Below, piece by piece: positions 45,242 through 57,302 of a stretch of DNA of 64,000 bases (position 1 is the first letter of the stretch; every line of letters begins with the position of its first letter). The notes under the pieces are model-generated. The model was not told the origin of the DNA and searched no databases. It worked only from the letters and a program-made list of their open reading frames with translations. Source of the stretch: Perognathus longimembris pacificus (taxonomy: Eukaryota > Chordata > Mammalia > Rodentia > Heteromyidae); assembly GCF_023159225.1 (NCBI RefSeq), contig NC_063168.1, positions 55,841,398-55,905,397 on the forward strand, given 5' to 3'. Both the position numbers and the translations under genes were made by a program.

Positions 45242-45763
45242 AATTTTATTTTTTTTTCAAATTTTTATTATCAAACTGATGTACAGAGAGGTTACAGTTT
45301 CATACGTTAGGCATTGGATACATTTCTTCTACTGTTTGTTACCTTGTCCCTCATGCCCCCCTCCCTCTCCTCCTTTCCCTCCCCCCCCCCAGGTGTTCAG
45401 TTCACTTACACCAAACAGTTTTGCAAGTATTGTTTTTGTAGCTGTTTCTCTTTTTTTACCCTGTGTCTCTCAAATTTGGTATTCCCTTTGAATTTCCTAC
45501 TTCCAATACCAGTAAACATGGTTTCCAATATACTCAGATAAGATTACAGAGATAGTGTAGGTACAACCACAGGAAGGTGATACAAGAACATCATCAATAA
45601 TAGAAACTACACATACACATAGGATGTTGAAAGTAGTTACAACTGTGATATAGCAATTGTTTCCATAACATGGAGTTCATTTCACTTATCATTATCTTAT
45701 GTGTTCATAAGGGTATAGCTATTGGGCCTTGTGATGCTCTGCTATGGCTTGCCTAAACCTGTA

Positions 45764-48700
45764 CTAATTATTCCCAATAAGGGAGGCCATAGAGTCCATG
45801 TTTCTTTGGGTCTGGCTCACTTCAATTAGTATAACATTTTCCAAGTCCTTCCATTTCCTTACAAATGGAACAATGTCATTCTTTCTGATAGAGGCATAAA
45901 ATTCCATTGTGTATATGTACCACATTTTCCTGACCCATTCGTCTATGGAGGGACATCTGGGTTGGTTCCAGATTCTCGCTATGACAAATTGTGCTGCGAT
46001 GAACATTGTTGTGCTGGTGGCATTACTGTGATTTTGTTTGTGGGCTTTTGGATAGATACCCAAAAGTGGGGCTGCTGGGTCATAGGGGAGTTCTATATTG
46101 AGCCTTCTGAGGAATCTCCATACTGCTTGCCAGAGTGGCTGAACCAGTTTACATTCCCACCAACAATGAAGTAGGGTTCCCTTTTGGCCACATCCCCTCC
46201 AACAGTTGTTATTATTAGTTTTCTTGATATATGACATTCTTGCTGGGGTGACATGGAATCTCAATGTTGTTTTGATTTGCATTTCCTTTATGGCCAGTGA
46301 TGTAGAGCATTTTTTCATATGTCTCTTTGCCATTCTCATTTCCTCATCAGAGAAGTTTCTTTGTAAGTCTTTAGCCCACTTGATGAGGGGGCTATTGGTT
46401 CTTTGCGGTTTTGTTTTGGAAGACGGTAATTTTTTTAGTTCTGCATATATTTTAGAGATGAGGCCTTTGTCTGTTGAATGTCCGGTAAAGATCTTCTCCC
46501 AGTCTGTGGGATTTCTGTTTATCTTGCGAGCTATGTCCTTTGCAGTGCAGAAGCTCTGCAGTTTGATGCAGTCCCATTTGTCCAACCTTTCTTTGATTTG
46601 TAGCCTTTCAGGATCTTTGTTAAGGAAGTTCTGTCCTGTGCCAAGGAGCCCAAGTGTTTCTCCTACTCCTTCCTTTAGTGTTTTCAGGGTGCCTGTTTTG
46701 ATTTCCAGGTCTTTAATCCATTTGGAATTGATTTTGGTGCAGGGTGATATATAAGGATCTAGTTTTAGTTTGTTGCATGTGTTGAGCCAGTTTTGCCAGC
46801 ACCACTTGTTAAAGAGGCTATCTTTCTTCCATACTATTGTTTTAGCTCCTTTATCAAAGATTAAGTAGGCGTAGTTCTGTGGGTTCAATTCTGGGTCTTC
46901 ATTCTGTTCCATTGGTCTTCAGGCCTGTTCCGGTGCCAATACCAAGCTGTTTTTATTACTATAGCTTTATAATACAGCTTGAAGTTGGGTATTGTAATTC
47001 CTCCAGCACTGTTCTTTCTGCTTAGGAGTGTTTTTGCTATTCTAGGTCTTTTATTGTTCCATATGAATTTCTGGATTGCTTCCTCTATTTCATTAAAGAA
47101 TGGTGTTGGGATATTAATGGGTATTGCATTGAATTTGTAGATAGCCTTTGGCAATATTGGCATTTTGATTATATGAATCCTCCCAATCCAGGAGCATGGG
47201 AGGTTTTTCCATTTTCTAAGTTCTGACTTAATTTCATTTTTCAAGCTTTTAAAGTTCTCCTCAAAGAGGTCTTTCACTTCTTTGGTTAAGGTTATTCCTA
47301 GGTATTTTATGTTTTGGGGGGCTATTGCAAAAGGAGTTGCTTTCCTGATTTCAGCCTCGGTCTTCAGGTTGTTAGCATAGAGAAAGGCCATTGATTTCTG
47401 AAGGTTTATTTTATATCCTGCAACTTTGCCAAAGTTTTGGATCAGCTCTAGTAGCTTGGGGGTAGAGTCTATGGAATTCTTTAGGTATAGGACCATGTCA
47501 TCTGCGAAGAGAGAAAGTTTAACTTCATCTTTTCCTATTTGGATCCCCTTTATATTCTCTTCTTGCCTAATTGCTCTGACTAGGAATTCTAGTACTATGT
47601 TGAAGAGCAGGGGAGAGAGTGGACATCCCTGCCTTGTTCCTGATTTTAAAGGAAATGGCTTTAGTTTTTCACCATTTAGAGTTATGCTTGCTGTTGGTTT
47701 GTCATAAACTGCCTTGATTATATTCAGGAATGTTCCCTGGAATCCCAGTATTTCCAGGGCTTTTAGCATAAATGGGTGCTGGATTTTATCAAACGCTTTT
47801 TCCGCATCCAGAGATAAAACCATGTGGTTCTTTACCTTGCTCCGGTTGATGTGGTGGATTACATTAATTGACTTGCGTATATTAAACCAACTTTGCATCC
47901 CTGGGATGAATCCAGTTTGATCGTGGTGTATGATTTTTTTGATGACCTGTTGAAGTCAATTGGCCAGAATTTTGTTGAGAATTTTTGCATCTATGTTCAT
48001 CAGGGAGATTGGTCTGTAGTCCTCTTTCCGTGATGAGTCTCTGCCTGGTTTTGGGATGAGGGTTATACTGGCTTCATAAAATGAGTCTGGTAGTGAATGT
48101 TCTCTTTCAATTTCATTGAAGAGTTTGAGAAATATTGGAGTGAGTTCTGATTTGAAGGCCTTGTAGAATTCTGCGGTGAATCCGTCTGGACCTGGGCTTT
48201 TCTTGGATGGGAGATCATTTATTGCCGTTTCTATTTCAATACTGGATATGGGTCTGTTTAGAAGGTTTAAATCTTCATGGTTGAGCTTGGGGGTATCAAT
48301 TTTTTCTAGGAAATCATCCATTTCTTCCAAGTTCTCGAATTTGTTGGCATAAAGGTTTGCAAAATAGTCTCTTATTATTTTCTGAATTTCGGTTATTTCT
48401 GTGGTGATGCTACCTGTTTCATCTCTTATCTTGTTTATTTGAGTCTGCTGCCTTCGTTTTTTGGTCAGGTTTGCCAGGGGTCTGTCTATCTTGTTGATTT
48501 TTTCAAAGAACCAGCTCTTTGTTTTGTTGATTCTTTCGATGGTTTTTTTCGTCTCTAATTGATTTAATTCTGATTTGATTTTAATTATTTGCTTCCATCT
48601 ATTGACTTGGGGTTTGGCTTGCTGTTCTCTCTCCTGAAAATTAAGGTGCTTCCTTAAATTACTGAGTTGCTGTTTCTCCAGTTTGTTGATGTATGTACTC

Positions 48701-49611
48701 AGAGATATAAATTTTCCTCTGAGTACTGCCTTTGCTGTGTCCCAAAGGAGCTGGTACTTTGTGTCCTCAACTTGGTTGAAGTCCATAAACATTTGAATTT
48801 CCGTTTTAATTTCTTCAATGATCCACTGATGGTTCAGCAGTGTGTTCTTTAGTCTCCATGAATTGTGGGATTTTCTGTGGTGGCTGAATGAGTTGAGCTC
48901 TAATTTTATTCCATTGTGGTCTGAGAGAATGCAGGGAATGGTTTTGATACTTCTGAATTTGTACAGATTTTCTTTGTGCCCTAAGATGTGATCTATTTTG
49001 GAGAATGTTCCATGTGCTGCAGAGAAGAATGTGTATTCTGTCCTTGCTGGGTGGAATATTCTGTAGATGTCGATTAAGTCTAGTTGGTCTATGCAATTGT
49101 TTAGTTCTGTGGTTTCTTTGTTCAGTTTTTGGCGTGTTGATCTGTCCAGAGGTGATAGTGGAGTGTTAAAGTCTCCCACTATCATTGTGTTTGGGTCTAT
49201 GAATGTTTTTAGAGCCAGTAGTGTTTGTTTGATGAAGTTGGGTGCTCCTGCATTTGGTGTGTAAATATTTAGGATGGTTATTTCTTCCTGTTGGAGAGAT
49301 CCTTTTACTAGTATGTAGTAACCTTCTTTGTCTCTTCTTACCTTTTTTAATTTGAAGTCAATTTTGTCTGATACTAGGATTGCAACTCCAGCCTGCTTAT
49401 AGGGGCCATTTGCTTGATAGATTTGTTTCCAGCCTTTCACTTTTAGAAGATGTTTACTTTTGCTGGATAGATGTGTCTCTTGGAGGCAGCAGAAAGATGG
49501 ATCTTGATTTTTGATCCAAGTTATGAGCCTATGTCGTTTGATTGGAGAATTAAGTCCATTAATGTTGACAGTTAGGATTGAGAGGTGATCGTTTGTTCCT
49601 TTCATTATCAC
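45764..49611 (-). pseudogene. L1 ORF2 (endonuclease-reverse transcriptase), two lesions
   Basis: L1 ORF2 nicks target DNA and reverse-transcribes RNA at the nick. Full length is about 1282 codons, close to the mammalian norm of about 1275. In order: an APE-like endonuclease with NINGLN, QETHL, DFNTPLS and SDHNG motifs (residues 1-240); a reverse transcriptase with [18 protein letters not shown] and FADD (Asp pair at plus-strand 47497-47502, about residues 704-705); and the C-terminal Cys-His motif CX3CX7HX4C (CWRGC...HCWWEC). Lesion 1 is TGA at 47956-47958, near residue 552, just before [10 protein letters not shown]; a CGA-to-TGA change would explain it. Lesion 2 is a 1-nt loss near 46901-46904, shifting frame after DQWNR (about residue 903). 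The rest reads through, so this is a relatively recent copy, inactive as it stands. Confidence 0.95.
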
Positions 49612-49639
49612 TATCTTGTTTAAAGCTGTGTCTTCCCAT

Positions 49640-49850
49640 TTCTTGATCTAGTGTTTACTAATTAGGGTTCATTTCTCTGTCTGTGTTGGGATCTTGATTA
49701 TTTTCCCTGTATAGTACATCTTTAAGGATTTTGTGTAAAGCTGGTTTGGTGGAGATATATTGTTTCAGTTTTTTCCTTATTGTGGAAGACTTTTATTTGA
49801 CCTTCGGCTATGAAGGAGAGTTTGGCTGGGTACAGAATTCTTGGTTGGTA
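49640..49850 (-). pseudogene. L1 ORF1 C-terminal remnant
   Basis: The minus strand encodes YPAKLSFIAEG, then in another frame IRKKLKQY and KPALHKILKDVLYREN, matching the order of the C-terminal domain of L1 ORF1 proteins (PAKLSF...RPALKELLKEAL in the human family). A 1-nt frameshift separates the two parts. ORF1 is the RNA-binding chaperone; the coiled coil and RRM are missing by 5' truncation. Confidence 0.8.
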
Positions 49851-49851
49851 G

Positions 49852-49928
49852 TTATTTTTATTTATTTATTTTATTTATTTTATTTAGTTATTTATTTTAT
49901 TTTATTTTAAAAATAAAAATAAAAAAAT
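49852..49928. repeat. (TTTA)n-like low-complexity tract
   Basis: ATTT/ATTTT repeats then A-rich sequence directly at the 5' end of the L1. It may hide or derive from the target-site duplication. Confidence 0.85.
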
Positions 49929-49929
49929 C

Positions 49930-50000
49930 TAGATGAGAGGAAACTTCTCTAGCCTGATGGTTCAGGCTAGACTATTGGTCTCCTCCTGCACCAGAACTAG
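49930..50000 (+). mobile_element. Ancient mammalian repeat, right part
   Basis: 'gaaacttctctagcctgatg', 'gctagactattggtctcctc' and 'ctgcaccagaact' follow the same consensus as 45049-45241 at the expected later position. Confidence 0.5.
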
Positions 50001-50040
50001 TATGTATGTATGTATGTATGTATGTATGTATGTATGTATG
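50001..50040. repeat. (TATG)n microsatellite
   Basis: Ten TATG units. Confidence 0.95.
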
Positions 50041-50375
50041 TTTTGCTTATTTATTTTGATACTAGGATTTGAGATCATGTCATTATGCTTGCTAGGCAAG
50101 CACTGTATTTGAACCAAATCTCCAAGTTCTTTTTACTTTGGTTATTTTTCAGATAAGGTCTTTTTCAGTTATTTTGTCCCAGATCATGCCCTGAACTATG
50201 ATCTTCCCATCTATAGCTTCTGTATGGTTAGGGTTACAATTGTGAACCATGTCTAATTTGATAGTTGAGATGGGGTGTCACTAGCTTTCTGTCTAGGATA
50301 GCTTGAAACATGATCTTCCTTATTCCCATCTCCCAAGGAGCTGAGATTAAAACTAAGCCAGATTACACCATTTAT
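50041..50375 (-). mobile_element. Degraded antisense SINE composite
   Basis: 'ctaggcaagcactgtatttg' (antisense ID-like) and later 'cccaaggagctgagattaa' (antisense 7SL/B1-like). Strongly diverged, same layout as 16945-17250. Confidence 0.55.
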
Positions 50376-51810
50376 ACTGTTGCCTCTCTGAGTATCCAGT
50401 TTCCCAATTGCAGATCTTATACATCTCAGCTTTCATGGCCATGTTAATCAGATCCTTCCTCTCTTTTACCTCTTTCTTCTCTTCTCTCTCTTTCTCCTCT
50501 CTCTTCCCCTTACTAACATACTTACAATTCTCTCAACTATTTAAGAAAGTCCTAAAGAACCAGAATCATTCTTGGCGATTTTCTTGCTTTCTTTCTCCAT
50601 TTCCAGCCCCATACTTTGCATGCTGAGAGCATAGTGTAAATGTTGACTGAATTCTCAGAGAAAGAAAATCTACTGTTGAACTCCCTTATGGCAAGTGTGA
50701 TGGATTGGTTTAAGCTGTAGTGATTGTCATGCCCATTAGTGTTCCCAGCAAGCCAAGACATTTCCTGGGAACAAATAATTTGAAGAGCCCTGGCTGCAAT
50801 GAGGACCAGAAAAGAGATGGCCTTTTCTCTCAGCACAGGACTTTTGAGTCATTTCTCCCAAGGAACTTCCTGTGTGTTTGCAATCACTTCAGTATTTCTA
50901 AAATGGCTAGGGAAAAGGGAAAACACAGATTGATACATATCAAAGCAGAATGAGAGTGAAAATTAAAGAACTAAAGTTTTGGAGAATTTGTGGGCAGAGA
51001 CACACTTCAGAAAGCATTCCAAGAGCTACTGGCCTTAATCAAAGGGAAGAAAAAAGAACCAGGCATGTGAATCTCCAAAAACAGTCTTACTAAGGCAAGT
51101 AACATTTCTCTCTCCATAAATATTAGAAACTGGGTTACTCAGCCACCACTGTGGCCATTTTTCAGTCCAGTCTTCAAAATTCAAGGACAAGTATGGCAGT
51201 TAATTTAAAAAGATTACTTACATTTGACCAGACTAGCTCACCGAATAGGTATTGGGTTGAATGAAAAATATTCTGAAAATTATTTTTCATGCAACTGATT
51301 CAAAACTTGAGCTCCCAAACAGCCTGCAGGGAGAGCCTGACCTGACCTTGTCAAGCCTGGAGTTTTCCATTCCCATATCCAAGGGCTGTGCTATTGACCT
51401 CTGTAAACAATAAGCAACTAGGATTCCAAATATAAAAAGAAACATGGAAACATCCTGGTACAAGTGCTGTACCTCTGGCTTCTTGGAAATGTAACCTGAA
51501 ACTTAAATATAGCCTAGAATTGGCACAAAGTATGTTTATAGTTTCAATGTTGATTAACTCCCTTCAGGTCCTGTTGACTCTTATCAAAAAAGCAGAAGAC
51601 TCCAATTTCTGTGGATGTATAAACAGGAGCAGTCCTCCTTGTGATTGGCTCCCTGCTGTGAATGTATTGCATCAGTGAATGAGGCCAATATCCTTTTGGT
51701 TTTGGATTCCAGAGCCATTCTTTAGCCTGAGTGTATTCAGATGGTCCTGAGTGAATTCAATTGGCAGTTTTCCATTGTTTTGTATTGTTTTTAGAAAAAA
51801 AATTTAATCA
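50376..51810. other. Unique non-coding DNA
   Basis: CT-rich around 50.46-50.51 kb. Open frames of 72-94 codons on both strands without a recognised domain. Confidence 0.4.
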
Positions 51811-52057
51811 AAAATGGGTCCAAATGGAATAGAATAGAAGATCCAGAAATGAACCTACTGTGACCTATGGCCATCTGATATTTGGTAAATGTGAGTCAAA
51901 AAACACAGGATGGAAGAAAAACAACCTCTTCAACAAATAGTGCTGGCAGAATTGGCTATATACATGCAAACAACTGCAGTTAGATTCTTATACATCACCC
52001 TGCACCAGCACCAATTCCAAATGAATCAAAGACCTCAATATAAGATCAGATACCCTG

Positions 52058-52357
52058 TCTTTACATCCTCCGGGGCATCTTGTTTCAGTGCTTCAATAGC
52101 TTTCAAATACTTGGCCAGACTGTTCGTATTAACAATTTGCAGTGCTTCCTGGGGGGAAATAAAAGAGGACACAGAATGTGAAAACATAATTAAAATCCTC
52201 AAAACTAATTTGCTATGTCTCTAGCAGAGAGAACCAAAGGGATTCTCTGGTGACAACTTGAAGATTTACAAGAGATATCTCTTTGTAGAGTGCGGTTAGT
52301 AACCTTTTTGTGTCTCTTAAATTCCTTTGAAAACAATTAAAACATTTATTAATTTGA

Positions 52358-52387
<30 letters not shown>
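52058..52387 (+). pseudogene. Retrocopy of an unidentified transcript inside L1
   Basis: Poly(A) of about 30 nt, an ATTAAA signal at 52336-52341 (18 nt before the tail) and the exact duplication AAGATCAGATACCCTG (52042-52057, 52388-52403) show L1-mediated retrotransposition. The first 91 nt, read on the minus strand, gives an uninterrupted peptide including NTNSLAKYLKAIEALKQ and DAPEDVK, beginning after a CCCCCCAG/GAAG junction that resembles a 3' splice site. The remainder looks like a 3' UTR on the plus strand. Either the 5' part was inverted during insertion or an antisense transcript was copied. Parent gene not recognised. Confidence 0.85.
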
Positions 52388-52391
<4 letters not shown>

Positions 52392-52483
52392 TCAGATACC
52401 CTGAAAATATTACAGGAAGGGATAGGGGAACACTGGGGCTCCTTGGCACAGGTTGAAGCTTCCGAAGTAAAAATTTAGAATCA

Positions 52484-52634
52484 TGGTTTTTTTCTCTTGT
52501 ATTCTCCTTTCTTTCTCACTCTCTTTCTCTCTTTTTTATCTTCTTTGTTCCCCTCTGCCTCCCCATACCTCCATCTTGTGTGAGCTGGCAATTTGCTCTT
52601 CCCCCAATAAACTCCTTTCTGCCTGAAAAAAAAA
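52484..52634 (+). mobile_element. Short retrocopy ending in an LTR-like poly(A) site
   Basis: CT-rich 5' part, then 'ccatcttgtgtgagctggca', AATAAA at 52606-52611, 'ctcctttctgcctg' and an A tail. AAATTTA(G/A)AATCA flanks it (52471-52483, 52635-52647). The AATAAACTCCTTTCTGCC context resembles the R region of a retroviral LTR; the source is unknown. Confidence 0.75.
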
Positions 52635-54091
52635 AAATTTAAAATCACTGCACATCAAAGAAAGGCTAAATAAATGGGGTTGCATCAAACTGAAGAGTTT
52701 CTCCTTGGCAAAGCACATAGCGAACAAGATAAATAGAAAGCCCACAGAATGCATCAGACAAGGGCCTCATATCTAAAATATACTTAGAGCTCAAAAGATT
52801 AAACCCAAAAAAAACAAACCTTCAAAGAAACAACAACCCAATGAATAAGTGGGCTAATGACTTAAGGAAAGACTGTCCAAAGAAGAATTAAGAATGGCCA
52901 ATAGACATATGAAGAAATGTTCACATCTCTGGCCATTAAAAATGCAAATCTAAACAAGATTGACATTTCACCTTACCCAGTTAGACTGGCTATTATCAAG
53001 AAAACTAACTATAATAGGTGCTAGTGGGGATATGACCCAAAGGGAACATTACTACACTGTTGATCAGTAAGTAAACTTTTCAACCACTCTAGAAAGCAGT
53101 ATGGAGGTTCCTCAAAAGACTAAACATAGAGCTTCCCTATGATCCAGCAACCCCATTCCTGGGCATTTACCCAAATGATCACAAATCAGGCCACACTGAA
53201 GCCACCAGCACAACCATGTTCATTGAAACACTGTTTATTATGGCTAAGATATGTAAGTAACCCTGATGCCCCTCAGTGAACTAAAGGATCAAGAAAGTGT
53301 GGTATATATACACAATGGAATTCTAGCATTCCATCAGAAAGAATGACATTGCCCCATTTGTAAGGAAAGGGATGGAAATACTTGGAAAAAATTGTATCAA
53401 GTGAAGTAAGCTGGACCCAAAAAACATAGGCTGTATTGTTTCCTTCATTTGTAATAATTAGAATATGCCTATAAATCTATAAATAAACCCAATGGATAGT
53501 AAAAGAAAAAAAATTATACTTGGGCATGATTAATTAAACAGGAGTCTAAACATTCACATGGTGAGAATCACCTTAGGAGAGAATCACAAGGATTCAATAG
53601 CTATGTGCATATGATCATATAAAATAATACATATCAAAATGAACTCCTAGAAATGGAAACTGAAGGTTTTTTATTGTACTATTTGTGGTTCCCTTTTCTT
53701 CCCCTTTGTCCCCTCTTTGTTTTATGCCCTGTTGTCACTGTTTTTATTTCTGTACCCTTTGTCTTGTATATAAGTTTATCTGATTTGGGGATGTGAAGAG
53801 GAAGCACAGAAACAGTGGGACAAAGGGTGAACCAATTCAGCAGTGATACTCACGAAATACTACACTGGAAATGAGCTAAACAACTTGGGGGGAAGGGAAG
53901 TCTGGAGGGGAAAATCTAGGACAGAATGAGGAAGGGAGTGACATTGTTCAAAAGGAAATGTACTCATTACCTGACTTATGTAATGTAACCACTCTGTACA
54001 TCACCTTTGCAGTAAATTTTCAATTAAAAAATGGATCCAAACATGATTGAATATTTTCAACATCAGAATTAAAGTTAAAATAAAGACCCAG

Positions 54092-54335
54092 TGGCAAGCA
54101 CTGGTGTCTCATGATTATAATCTTAAGATACCCAAGAGGCTGAGCTCTGAGGACTCTAATTCAAAGCCAGCCCAAGTAGCAAAGTGTATGAGACTGTCAC
54201 CTCCAATTAACCACCAAAAAGCCAGACGTGGAGCTGTGGCTCAAGTGGTAGAGCACCAGCCATTTTCACAAGAAAGTTAAAGGACAGTCAGTGTTCAGAC
54301 CCTGAGTCCAGGCCCCAGTAGCAACACTAAATAAA
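54092..54335 (+). mobile_element. 7SL-Geo SINE (older copy)
   Basis: 'ggtgtctcatgattataatc' head, 'caaagccagcccaagtagc', then Geo 'ggagctgtggctcaagtgg ... ctgagtccaggcccc' and an (AAAT)n tail. Confidence 0.9.
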
Positions 54336-55284
54336 TAAATACCCCATGAGTTGAATGGAGTGTTCACAGTTCATGTTAAGAGTGTGATTGTTTAGCATAA
54401 ATCAATCTATTGCTCTAAGTTAAGCTATCAATTTACCCAAAAATAAACACTAAATAGTTTTTCTGCCTGAATACACACAGGGTTACACTGCCTCAACACT
54501 TAAGTATTTTCTACTGGTTGAAAAGAGATAAACATTCACGGTAATATTAAGGATGTTGTAAGGCCACAAGACACAAGAATATTAGACATAGCTTAGAACT
54601 CTATACAAAAGGTCATTGTGTTGCTAGGACATGGTCCCAAGTAGAACACAATGCCAACCCAGCAGAAGTATATAAAAAGCACAGAAAAATATGTTTAAAT
54701 GTGTCCAATCACTCAGTTTGAAACTGGATTCATAGAAAACCCAAACCTAAACTCCATCCTGCAAGTTTATCTGGGCCTGAATAGAATAGGCCAGAAACCC
54801 AACAGAGAAGTCTTGGGAAGATTCCAGATGATAATGATCAGGCAAGAGTAGAGAGGATGGGCTCATAATTGCTACTGCATGTGAGTGTCACACCACAATT
54901 TTTTTCTTCTGAATGTTTTCTATTACTTGTACAAATCACTGAGTCACTTACATGCATACATGTAATGCACGTTGATGATATTCACTATCTTACTTATTCT
55001 CTCCTCTGTCCTGTCCCTTGCATCCCTCAGCCTTTTCGCCTTCTACCTTCTATCCTTTAAGTCTCTCTCTTAGCTTCATGTCCTCTTCTGCCTTCCTAAA
55101 TTCTACATACAAAAGAAAATATTCAATACTTGTCTTCATGACTTTAATAATCTCCATTTATATCCACTTCCCAGTAAACGATATAATCCCCCTTTTTTTG
55201 CCATGTGCTGAATGGAAACTAGACTGATTCTATTACTTGGCAAGTGTAATAGTGAGGAACATTTACACTGATTTCAGTAGTCTC
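54336..55284. other. Unique non-coding DNA
   Basis: No gene or repeat family recognised. Confidence 0.4.
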
Positions 55285-57190
55285 AGTACTAATTTACACA
55301 CTCGCCAACACTGTAGAATGGTTCCTTTCCCCCCAAAACCTTCTCAACAGCATTTTTTTTAGACTTTTCTTTTCTTGGTGATAGCCATTCTGGCTGGGGT
55401 GAGATGGAACCTCAATGTACTTTAGATTTGCCTTTCTCCAATGGCTAAAGATAGTGAATACTTTTTCATGTATTTATTGGCTTATTTGTGGATCAAAAAC
55501 CTGATCTAAAGCAAGAAACTTTGAAACTACTAGAAGAAAAAGAAGAGATGGCGTTTGAAAATGTCAACACAGGTAATGACTTTCTGAATAGGACTCCAAT
55601 AATAGCTCAGGAAGTAATAGCAAAAATTGACAAATGGAATTATATTAAACAAAAAAAGCTACTATGCAGTAAAAAATAATAATCAACAGACCGAAGAGAA
55701 AACTGACATAATGGGAGAAATCATTTGCCTACTGTTTTTCTGAGAATTAATGTCCACAATATGTAAAGAACTCCAGAAATTAAACACAAAAAAATCTAAA
55801 CAATAAGTGGGAAAATGAACTGAACAGACATTATTCCAATGAAGAATTGAAGGCTGAAATGAATGTACTGATAAAAAGAAATCAAAGAAGACTAAATAAA
55901 TGGAGAAAAATAAATGTACTCCTTACTTGAATAATTCAACATAATTAAGATATCATATCTTTCCAAATGATCTAGAAGTCAAAAGGGATTCCAATCCAAG
56001 TCTACACAGAAAATCTTATAGATATAGGCAAGATGATTCTGAAACTGAAAATATAAGCAAACTGAAGTTTTAATACTTTTCAAATTTTGAAAACATTGAA
56101 AAAATTGAAAGATTAACACTAACCAATTTTAAGGCTTAACTTAAAGCTATAGAAATGTGGCCAATGCTTTTACCAGCTTTATTGAGATATATATAATTCA
56201 CATTACACATAATTTATGGATTTAGAGTGTATAGTTCAATAGTCTTTAGAATATCCACAGATGTCCTATTCAGTTTTAAACATTATCATCAACCCCAAAA
56301 GATGCTCTACATTATCAATCACTCCAATGTCTTCACAATATCCAAGCCCTAAGAAACTACCAATTTACTTTCTATTCCTATAAATGTTTCTACTCTGAAA
56401 ATTTTCTGTAAAGAGAATAAGGCAATTTAAAATGCACATAAATATGAAATACTTTCTGCTAGAATAGTCAAAAAGATAGATAATGTCAAATATTTTCAAG
56501 TATGCAGAAAATTTGAAATTTTATACCATTCTGGTAGAAATATAACATGCCAGTTGCTTTGGTAAACAGTCTAGCACTTCTTCAAAAATTTAAATATAGA
56601 TTTAAAACATAACCCAGCAATTCCACTATGATACAACAAAAAGAATAAAAAATATATTCACATATTTATCAAAAATAATTAGTACATGAATGTTCAGGTC
56701 TGAATTTTCTATAACAAAGAGAAATAATCAGGATGTCCATTAACTGATAAATGAATAACTAAAATGTGGCATATCCATATAACGAAAAATTTCCATTCCA
56801 TATAATGGAATTCATTCAGCAACAAAAAGGAATAAAGGATTGATGCAGTTATAAAATGCATCATTCTTAAAAAAAAAAAACACAACGCATACAAGGCTAC
56901 CACAAGAGGTTAAACATTGTATGATGCTATTTATAGAAATATACAGATAGGTAAACCTAAAAAGGAACAAAATAGATTTCCAGTTGCCTAAAAAGAAGGA
57001 GAATGGGTGGAAATGAAAATGGCTACTAAAGGGTGTGTCATTTCCTTTGTGAGCAATGAAATTTGTTCTAAAATACTGTCATAGACATAGATGCATAACC
57101 CTGAGAAGACACTAAAAAACACCAAATCCTATACTTTCAGGGAATGAATTATCTAGTATATGAATTGTATTGCAACAATACTACTAAGCA
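55285..57190 (+). mobile_element. Mosaic of ancient L1 sequence
   Basis: 55285-55489 is antisense old L1 ('ctggctggggtgagatgg'). 55490-55870 is sense ORF2 with a 63-codon remnant including LKLLEEKEEMAF and WNYIKQKKL. 55870-56160 resembles an earlier ORF2 part in sense. 56160-56450 carries 'gctttattgagatatatata', another ancient repeat. 56460-57190 is sense ORF2 end and 3' UTR ('cccagcaattccactatga'). At least one inversion or several insertions are needed. Confidence 0.65.
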
Positions 57191-57302
57191 AAATTCTTAC
57201 ACTTCACATTAAAGTCTTTATCCATTATTTGCTCCAGAAAGTGCTTTTGAGAGTTCCTTTATGTTGAAATAAGTAAATCACTTGTGAAAATTATCTGAAT
57301 TT

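Larger units (their letters stand above)
45242..49855 (-). mobile_element. Long L1 retrotransposon, 5' truncated in ORF1
   Basis: About 4.6 kb on the minus strand. From its 5' end: the C-terminal part of ORF1 (about 49640-49850, with a PAKLSFIAEG motif), a short inter-ORF gap, ORF2 over its whole length (49611-45764), a 3' UTR with a G/A-rich tract (C run on the plus strand at 45382-45391) and a poly(A) tail (T run near 45249). It lacks the 5' UTR and most of ORF1 and cannot be autonomous. Target duplication is obscured by AT-rich flanks. Confidence 0.95.
51826..54027 (+). mobile_element. 5'-truncated L1, sense, with two retro-insertions inside
   Basis: Starts in ORF2 ('atggaatagaatagaagatc', corresponding to the DQWNR region), continues through the Cys/His region and 3' UTR, ending near 'cagtaaattttcaattaaaa'. 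Flanked by AAAATGG(G/A)TCCAAA at 51811-51824 and 54028-54041. Interrupted at 52058-52387 and 52484-52634 by unrelated sequences, each with its own A tail and duplication. Frames are extensively broken. Confidence 0.92.

Noticed and set aside
46206..46754. 182-codon plus-strand frame
   Set aside because: Antisense shadow of L1 ORF2; the minus strand carries the recognised protein.
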